From positions 516,428-580,427 of the forward strand of contig NZ_KQ948928.1 of assembly GCF_001514235.1 (NCBI RefSeq): a DNA stretch of 64,000 nt. The letters run 5' to 3'. Both the position numbers and the translations under genes were made by a program. Below are positions 58,920 through 64,000 of this stretch, piece after piece. Under the pieces are notes generated by a model, which was not told the origin of the DNA, did no database searches, and was given only the letters and a program-made list of their open reading frames with translations. This DNA is from Streptomyces caeruleatus (GTDB taxonomy: Bacteria > Actinomycetota > Actinomycetes > Streptomycetales > Streptomycetaceae). The number at the start of each line of letters is the position of its first letter. Position 1 is the first letter of the stretch.

Positions 58920-59675
58920 ATGACCACCTTCGCCGCACTCCACCACACGGACACCCCCCTCCTCCTCCCCAACGCCTGGGACCACGCCTCGGCAAGAGCC
59001 CTGGCCGACCAGGGCTTCCCTGCGATCGGCACGACGAGCCTGGGAGTCGCCGCGGCAGCCGGCCTGCCCGACGGAACGTCGGACACCCGCGACGAGACCC
59101 TCCGGCTGGCCCTGGCCCTCGGCTCCGCCCCCTACCTCCTCTCCGTAGACGCGGAGGACGGCTACAGCGACGACCCGGAGAACGTGGGCGAGTTCGCCCG
59201 CGAGCTGGCAACCGTCGGCGCCGTCGGCATCAACCTGGAGGACCGCCTCGGCCCGCCGGCCCTGCACGCCGCGAAGATCGAGGCCGTCAAGGCAGCCGCA
59301 CCAGGCCTCTTCGTCAACGCCCGCACCGACACGTACTGGCTGGGCGACGGAGCGGGCACACTCGACCGGCTCGACGCCTACCAACAGGCCGGCGCCGACG
59401 GCGTGTTCGTACCCGGAGTCACCTGCCCCCAGGAGATCGGCGCGCTGGTGAAGCATCTCGCCGTCCCTCTGAACATCCTCCACACCCCGACCGGCCCCAC
59501 CCTCCCTCAACTCGCCGACCTCGGTGTGCGCCGGATCAGCCTCGGCTCGCTGCTCTACCGGCGAGCGCTGGGTGCGGCACTGGAGGCGGTCGCGGAGATC
59601 CGGGCGGGCCGGACCCCGTCGGGCACCATCCCGTCGTACGACGAGGTGGACGCGTTCAGCCGCCGTTCCTGTTAA
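58920..59675 (+). CDS. isocitrate lyase / phosphoenolpyruvate mutase family protein
   Basis: 251-aa TIM-barrel enzyme of the PEP mutase/isocitrate lyase superfamily. Characteristic features are LLLPNAWDHASARAL (opening strand), the metal-binding SVDAEDGYSD, INLEDR and NARTDTYWLG, all with expected acidic residues. The catalytic KKCGH loop of isocitrate lyase is absent and the protein is short, so a carboxyphosphonate mutase-like or 2-methylisocitrate-like C-C lyase role is more likely; the substrate is unknown. ATG at 58920 with ACAGGAA upstream. The Nudix gene follows 62 bases later on the same strand, so cotranscription is possible. Confidence 0.88.
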   Translation: MTTFAALHHTDTPLLLPNAWDHASARALADQGFPAIGTTSLGVAAAAGLPDGTSDTRDETLRLALALGSAPYLLSVDAEDGYSDDPENVGEFARELATVGAVGINLEDRLGPPALHAAKIEAVKAAAPGLFVNARTDTYWLGDGAGTLDRLDAYQQAGADGVFVPGVTCPQEIGALVKHLAVPLNILHTPTGPTLPQLADLGVRRISLGSLLYRRALGAALEAVAEIRAGRTPSGTIPSYDEVDAFSRRSC

Positions 59676-59737
59676 CGTTGACCGTTTCCCGGGTATCAGA
59701 CCCTTTGGACTCATCACCGGCGAGGGACCGAGGAACC

Positions 59738-60163
59738 ATGACCATGGACATCCCCGGCGACAAGCGACTGGCGGCCGCCGTCGTGATGGACGACAAGCAG
59801 CGCGTGCTCCTGGTGCGCCGCAGCGAGAGAGAACGGTTCCTGCCGCGGGTGTGGGGTGTCCCCTGCGGAAAGCTGGAGCCGGGGGAGAGCCCCGAGGACG
59901 GCGCCCTGCGTGAGCTGAAGGAAGAGACCGGACTGCTCGGCGAGATCGTCCGCAAGGTCGGCGAGTCGTCCTTCCTCAGCGACTACCGGGGACACGAGAT
60001 CAAGAACTGGCAGGAGAACTTCCTGGTCAGGCCGTTGACCGCGGTGATCACCCTGCCCGAGCCCGACCAGGACGCCGCCTGGCTCACCCGGACCGAGCTG
60101 ACGACGGTCGACATCGACGAGTACAACCTCGACATCGTGCGGCAGGCGTTCACCAGGCCCTGA
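59738..60163 (+). CDS. NUDIX hydrolase
   Basis: 141-aa pyrophosphohydrolase with a complete Nudix box GX5EX7REUXEEXGU: GKLEPGE...LRELKEETGL at residues about 44-66. The flanking strands (AAAVVMDDKQRVLLVRRSE) fit MutT-like enzymes acting on nucleoside diphosphate derivatives; the actual substrate is not readable. ATG at 59738 behind GAGGAA; an ATG two codons later gives better spacing and is equally possible. Its 3' end overlaps the opposing cupin gene by 14 bases. Confidence 0.93.
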   Translation: MTMDIPGDKRLAAAVVMDDKQRVLLVRRSERERFLPRVWGVPCGKLEPGESPEDGALRELKEETGLLGEIVRKVGESSFLSDYRGHEIKNWQENFLVRPLTAVITLPEPDQDAAWLTRTELTTVDIDEYNLDIVRQAFTRP

Positions 60164-60878
60164 GCCGCTCCGCCAGGTCCCGCAACGCGTCCAGATAGTC
60201 CCCCGCCGCCAGCGGCACCTTCGCCACCGCGCCCGGATGCGGGCCCGCCGCCGTGAACACATCGGTGTGCCGACGCCGTTCGGCACCCGTCTCCAGGAAC
60301 AGCGTCACCGTCGGCTCGTCCGTGTCGCACCACGCCCGGTGCAGGGTGTGCGCGGGCAGCGCGTACGAACTGCCCGCCGCGTACTGCCCCAGATGCGTCA
60401 GCCGCAGCCGCGCCGGACCGGCCGGCCTCAGCGTCCAGTCCGCCGACCGCTCCGCCAGCGACTCCTCGTAACGGGCCGCCGCGAGACCACCCGCCCGGTC
60501 GTCGACCTCGTACAGCTCCATGGCCAGCCGCCCCCGCACGACGTAGGACGCCAGCGGGGAACGGTGGTTGTGGATGTCCTCCTTGCCGATCGTGCCCGCG
60601 CCCGGATGCCACACATGGGCGCGCAGCATCCGGCGCGGCCCGCCGTCGATCAGCAGCAGCTTGTCGAAGCCCAGGACATGGCGGTACGACAGCCGTGCGC
60701 AGCCCTCCGGGTCGCCCTCGCCGGAGACGAGGTCGTCGATCAGCTCCAGCAGACGGTCGGGGGCGCCGAGTTCGCAGACGACGCGGCGGGCCTCGGCCGC
60801 GAGTCGGTGCTCGGGCAGTTCACCGTCCAGCGCCCCGGCCAGCAGCCCTCGCGCCGCCAGGACGTGCCGACCGCCCAT
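60150..60878 (-). CDS. cupin-fold protein, cysteine-dioxygenase-like
   Basis: 242-aa protein with a double-stranded beta-helix resembling cysteine dioxygenase-type cupins. HNHRSPLASYVVRGRLAMELYEVDD (residues about 110-134) carries the H-x-H metal pair, and a distal His is in PAHTLHRAW. The N-terminal helical part (LLELIDDLVSGEGDPEGCARLSYRH) also fits. The substrate is unknown. ATG at 60878 after GAGGGTGGG; a longer start at 60947 would enter the neighbouring gene. It is 37 bases downstream of the terpene-cyclase-fold gene and probably cotranscribed with it. Confidence 0.78.
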   Translation of the reverse strand: MGGRHVLAARGLLAGALDGELPEHRLAAEARRVVCELGAPDRLLELIDDLVSGEGDPEGCARLSYRHVLGFDKLLLIDGGPRRMLRAHVWHPGAGTIGKEDIHNHRSPLASYVVRGRLAMELYEVDDRAGGLAAARYEESLAERSADWTLRPAGPARLRLTHLGQYAAGSSYALPAHTLHRAWCDTDEPTVTLFLETGAERRRHTDVFTAAGPHPGAVAKVPLAAGDYLDALRDLAERLRAW

Positions 60879-60915
60879 GCACCCACCCTCCAACGCCCGT
60901 TCGTCACCACCGGGT

Positions 60916-62352
60916 TCAACCACCCGGCTGATACATCCATACGGCATGCCCGCGCAGCGCCGAAAGACCTTGATAGGTCATCCACATGGGCCGCCGCAGC
61001 TCGGTGCCGTCGCCCAGCCCCCAGGACCAGATGCCCTCCGTCTGCCCCGCCCACACCGCGGCGACGGCCCCCTCCAGCCGGACCCGCCACTCGTCCTCCA
61101 GCCCGTCCGCGCGGGCGATCTCCAGGGCGCCCGGCGCCAGGAGGGCGCGGGCCAGCCAGGAGGCGGTGAAGTGCCGTACGTTCAGCACCTCGTGGCGCGA
61201 GGGGTCGTCCGTGCGCGGACGGCGTACCTCCTCGTGCAGGTTGTCCAGGTCCGGGCAGGTGTCGTGGGGTGCGTCCGGGCAGGACAGCAGCCAGCGGACG
61301 CCGTCCTCGCGGGCGGTCCGCGCCCGTGCGGCCCGTGCGTCGGAGTCCTCGCCCAGGACCCGGGCGGCCCGGTCGAGGGCGACGACGGCCTGCGCGGTGT
61401 GCAGCGGTGACGGTCTGCCGTACGGCGGCTGGAGCCGGTAGCCCCAGCAGCGCAGGTGCTCTCGGCGCGGGTCGCTGATGGCGCCGTCCGCGAGGGCCTC
61501 GCGCAGCGCCGGCAGGAGCTCGGAGCGGGGTGCGGCGCGCAGCAGCCCGCGCAGCACGGTCGTCACGACATGCGTCGACTCCAGTCCGGCGCGGTCGAGT
61601 TGCCGGGTGAAGCCGCTCGTGCACCGGTCCACCTCCGCCGTCAGCCGCTCGGCCGACGTGCCCGCCCGGGCCAGTGCGCCCAGCACCAGCGCGGTGACCT
61701 CCGGCCGGGCCTCGGACCCCTGAGAGCGCGCCGACCAGCCGCCGCCCGGCAGCCGCAGCCGCCACAGCGTGTCCACCAGGTCGCCGGTGCTCAGCCGGCC
61801 GTCGGGCACGCCCAGGTCGAGCATGATGTGCAGGCCGTACGCGGTGCCGACGGGGGTGGGCCGGGAGGGCGTGTGCTCGCCGAGGGAGTGCGGCCAGCCG
61901 GTGAGCCGCCCGCGCTCCGGGTCCGCCACGACGGACACCTGGTCGACCAGGGCGTCGTAGGCGGAGGCGAACACCCGCGGGAGCGGGCCGGGCGCGCCCG
62001 GTGCCATCGCGGCCGGCCCGACGGCGGGGGCCTGCGCGCGCTCCGCGGACGCCGCGGTACGGGCCCGCAGCAGCGCGGCCGCCAGCCACGCCGCGACGAA
62101 GGTGCCGAGCCCGCTGATCCCGGAGATCAGATACCGGGCCGCCGCCCCGTCGATCGAGTCGGGCAGCACACTGAACAGGAACTGGAACACGCCGTACCCG
62201 GCGGCCGCGGCCCCGAGCCCGCCGAGCCAGCCGACGAAGCGGGCGGGAGGCGAGCCGTCCGAGGGTTCCTCGTCGGGGGCGGGCGGGGTGGTAGCAGGCT
62301 GTCGGGGCTGACGGGACCTCAAGGGGCCGCGTCCGAGCTGCTGTTGGGACAT
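60916..62352 (-). CDS. membrane-anchored prenyltransferase/squalene-cyclase-fold protein
   Basis: 478-aa protein. A Pro/Arg-rich N-terminus is followed by two transmembrane helices (about 42-62 and 75-95). The cytoplasmic remainder has the alpha-alpha toroid repeats of the prenyltransferase/terpene cyclase superfamily: LVDTLWRLRLPGGGWSARSQGSEARPEVTALVLGAL and GYRLQPPYGRPSPLHTAQAVVALDRAARV. There is no DxDD or zinc triad, so classical squalene cyclase or prenyltransferase chemistry is doubtful; ligand binding or signalling is possible. ATG at 62352. Followed by the cupin gene, 37 bases away. Confidence 0.75.
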   Translation of the reverse strand: MSQQQLGRGPLRSRQPRQPATTPPAPDEEPSDGSPPARFVGWLGGLGAAAAGYGVFQFLFSVLPDSIDGAAARYLISGISGLGTFVAAWLAAALLRARTAASAERAQAPAVGPAAMAPGAPGPLPRVFASAYDALVDQVSVVADPERGRLTGWPHSLGEHTPSRPTPVGTAYGLHIMLDLGVPDGRLSTGDLVDTLWRLRLPGGGWSARSQGSEARPEVTALVLGALARAGTSAERLTAEVDRCTSGFTRQLDRAGLESTHVVTTVLRGLLRAAPRSELLPALREALADGAISDPRREHLRCWGYRLQPPYGRPSPLHTAQAVVALDRAARVLGEDSDARAARARTAREDGVRWLLSCPDAPHDTCPDLDNLHEEVRRPRTDDPSRHEVLNVRHFTASWLARALLAPGALEIARADGLEDEWRVRLEGAVAAVWAGQTEGIWSWGLGDGTELRRPMWMTYQGLSALRGHAVWMYQPGG

Positions 62353-62410
62353 GACCCGCTCCCTCCCCCGTTGCGGAGTGTGACCTCCGCGAAGCTTCCA
62401 GTCTAAGTGG

Positions 62411-63013
62411 TCAGCGTGGCACCTGGGGCGGCTGCCGGCCCTGCCCGCCGCGCGGCCAGTTCACGAGCGCCACATGCAGGGCGTCGACAGCGCGCTCCCA
62501 GGACTCCTGCACGGCCCGGGGAGCGCCGAAGGCGCCCGTCGACTCCAGCGCGCAGTAGCCGTGGAAGGTGCTGCGCAACAGGCGCACGGCGTCGGTGAGA
62601 TCGGGTTCGTCCAGGCCGTACGCGCGGAGCACGCCGTACGTGATCTCGGCGGTACGGCGCATGGCGGGGGAGTCGGCGACGAGGGACTGGTCGATCCGGA
62701 TCTGGGTCGCCGCGTAGCGGCCCGGGTGCCGCAAGGCGTACTCCCGGTAGGCGTCGGCGAATGCCTTCAGCGCGTCCTTGCCCGCCCGTCCCGCGACCGC
62801 CATGGCGATCCGGTCGATCATCTCCCCGCCCGCGAGCAACGCCATCCGCGTCCTGAGGTCCTGAAGGTTCCTGACATGCGAGTACAGACTCGCGTCCTTC
62901 ACGCCGAACTGCCGGGCCAGAGCCGACAGACTGACCTTCTCGAACCCGACCTCGTCGGCCAGGTCCGCGGCGGCCGAGGTGATGCGGTCGGCGGTGAGAC
63001 CCGCTCGGGGCAT
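62411..63013 (-). CDS. TetR/AcrR family transcriptional regulator
   Basis: 200-aa repressor. N-terminal HTH: DRITSAAADLADEVGFEKVSLSALARQFGVKDASLYSHVRNLQDL, residues about 8-52. The C-terminal ligand domain is of the TetR_C_33/WHG type (YREYALRHPGRYAATQI...LRSTFHGYCALESTGAFG). ATG at 63013. It lies between the response regulator gene and the toroid-protein gene on the same strand, with a weak 6-bp stem at 62373-62390 downstream. Its target is not evident; the downstream pair or an unlinked efflux gene are both possible. Confidence 0.92.
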   Translation of the reverse strand: MPRAGLTADRITSAAADLADEVGFEKVSLSALARQFGVKDASLYSHVRNLQDLRTRMALLAGGEMIDRIAMAVAGRAGKDALKAFADAYREYALRHPGRYAATQIRIDQSLVADSPAMRRTAEITYGVLRAYGLDEPDLTDAVRLLRSTFHGYCALESTGAFGAPRAVQESWERAVDALHVALVNWPRGGQGRQPPQVPR

Positions 63014-63059
63014 GGGGTGACCTCCGTTCCTCTGGTCACTAGCCTATTGCCTAAGCAGC

Positions 63060-63728
63060 CTAGGAAGCCGGGTGCGGCCCCGGCTTCACCAGGCCCGTCT
63101 CGTACGCCAGCACCACCGCCTGGGCCCGGTCGCGCAGGGTCAGCTTCGAGAAGATGCGGGCCACATGGGACTTCACGGTCGCCTCGCTGAGGGTGAGGTG
63201 CTCGGCCAGCTCCGTGTTGGACAGGCCCCGGCCCAGCAGGGTCAGGACCTCCAGCTCCCTCGGCGTGAGCGCGGACAGGGAGGTGGGTGGCGGTGGTGCG
63301 GGGGCGGCGGCAGCGAAGCGTTCCACCAGGCGGCGGGTGATGGAGGGGGCGAGGAGTGCGTCGCCGGTGGTGACCAGGCGTACCGATGCCGCCAGGTGTT
63401 CCGGGGTGACGTCCTTGAGCAGGAAGCCGCTCGCTCCGATCGACAGGGCCGTGTACACGTACTGGTCCAGGTCGAAGGTGGTGAGCATCAGCACCCGGCA
63501 GTCGGGGGACTGCCGCAGGATGCGGCGGGTCGCCTCCAGGCCGTCCATCGTCGGCATCCGGATGTCCATCAGCACCACGTCCGGCGCCAGCTCGCGGGCC
63601 AGCGACACCGCCTCCGCGCCGTCCGCGGCCTCCCCCACCACGTCGATGCCGCGCGAGGTGAGGATCAGCCGGAAACCGGTCCGGATCAGCGTCTGGTCGT
63701 CGACGACCAGTACCCGGGGCGCCGTCAC
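63060..63728 (-). CDS. NarL/LuxR-type two-component response regulator
   Basis: 222-aa DNA-binding response regulator. Receiver domain: acidic pair Asp10-Asp11, phospho-acceptor Asp55 (LMDIRMP), Thr in LMLTTFD, Lys in GFLLKDVTPEHL. C-terminal LuxR HTH: LTPRELEVLTLLGRGLSNTELAEHLTLSEATVKSHVARI, about 150-190. The ATG at 63728 overlaps the kinase stop as ATGA, so the two are translationally coupled. The controlled genes and the signal are unknown; Streptomyces has many such pairs. Confidence 0.96.
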   Translation of the reverse strand: MTAPRVLVVDDQTLIRTGFRLILTSRGIDVVGEAADGAEAVSLARELAPDVVLMDIRMPTMDGLEATRRILRQSPDCRVLMLTTFDLDQYVYTALSIGASGFLLKDVTPEHLAASVRLVTTGDALLAPSITRRLVERFAAAAPAPPPPTSLSALTPRELEVLTLLGRGLSNTELAEHLTLSEATVKSHVARIFSKLTLRDRAQAVVLAYETGLVKPGPHPAS

Positions 63729-64000
63729 GGGCGGTCCATCGGGATGCGCGCCCGGACCCGGTACCCGCCGCCGAGGCGCCGACGGGCGTCCAGATCACCG
63801 CCGTACACCGCGACCCGCTCCCGCAGCCCCAGCAGCCCGCGCCCCGTCCCCTGCCGCGCCACCGGCGGCGGGGCGTCCCCGGTCAGAACGCTCGGCCCGG
63901 TGCTGAGGACCTCCACGCGCAGCGCGTGGTCGGCGTAGCGCACGGTGACCTCGGCCCTGCCGCCGTCGCCGTGTCTGAGGGCGTTCGTGAGTGCTTCCTG
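63725..64000 (-). CDS. sensor histidine kinase, C-terminal part (5' part outside window)
   Basis: Only the last 91 residues are visible. They contain the HATPase_c N box (QEALTNALRHGDGG) at the window edge and the G box GTGRGLLGLRERVAVYGGDL. The short spacing and G-L-L-G-L-R-E-R pattern are those of NarX/DesK-type (HisKA_3) kinases, matching the NarL-type partner. It ends in an ATGA overlap with the response regulator. The sensor domain and phospho-His are outside the window. Confidence 0.93.
   Translation of the reverse strand, partial: QEALTNALRHGDGGRAEVTVRYADHALRVEVLSTGPSVLTGDAPPPVARQGTGRGLLGLRERVAVYGGDLDARRRLGGGYRVRARIPMDRP

Overview
This is high-GC actinobacterial chromosome, almost certainly Streptomyces. 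The evidence is strong G/C bias at third codon positions, GTG and TTG starts, Tat and lipoprotein signal peptides, three LacI-family regulators beside sugar ABC importers, and intergenic repeat families of the Streptomyces type. I saw no rRNA, tRNA, CRISPR array, phage or complete insertion sequence.

1-7.6 kb (all minus strand): one assimilatory sulfur operon. Transcription runs from a tiny Cys-containing leader peptide (7480-7539) through sulfite reductase, a 59-aa zinc-ribbon protein, cysH, cysC, cysD, cysN, a lipoprotein solute-binding protein and an ABC ATPase cut by the window edge. It imports a sulfur source, activates sulfate to APS/PAPS and reduces it to sulfide. 7.7-23 kb: housekeeping and accessory genes. 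These are a GNAT acetyltransferase, a secreted propeller-like protein, an AcoR-type GAF regulator, an AidB-like flavoprotein, a YihY membrane protein, an NmrA-like oxidoreductase divergent from an AraC regulator, a second AraC regulator, two VOC proteins, a DUF5954 protein, a ThuA-domain protein, an APH-fold kinase, a ferritin-like Tat protein and an SRPBCC protein.

23-44 kb: two carbohydrate loci. The first (minus strand) is a sugar-binding lipoprotein, two permeases, a cytoplasmic GH43 enzyme and a LacI regulator, with a second LacI gene upstream. After a repeat-rich stretch (29.4-32.6 kb) and a D-2-hydroxyacid dehydrogenase comes a plus-strand operon: a Tat lipoprotein binding protein, two permeases, a GH28-like beta-helix enzyme and two alginate-lyase-like enzymes, one 1,116 aa long. 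A type-B carboxylesterase follows. Its gene carries an in-frame 183-bp palindromic element right before the catalytic histidine.

44-56.5 kb: a third LacI regulator, homocysteine S-methyltransferase, and a secreted pectin/arabinogalactan set: an autotransporter-like beta-helix protein, a GH43 enzyme, a GH43_24-like galactanase with a ricin-type CBM13, a PL4 rhamnogalacturonan lyase, a CE12 rhamnogalacturonan acetylesterase and a DUF2264 protein. Two palindromic motifs recur at promoters. AACCGGTT links the third LacI gene to the polyuronide operon. TAAGCGCTT-like sites link the first LacI locus to the pectin genes. 56.5-64 kb: an unrecognised cytoplasmic protein, a second secreted propeller-like protein, a PEP-mutase/isocitrate-lyase family enzyme, Nudix, cupin and terpene-cyclase-fold membrane proteins, a TetR regulator, and a NarL-type response regulator with the 3' end of its histidine kinase.

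All assignments come from reading the sequence and from memory of protein families. No database search was run.
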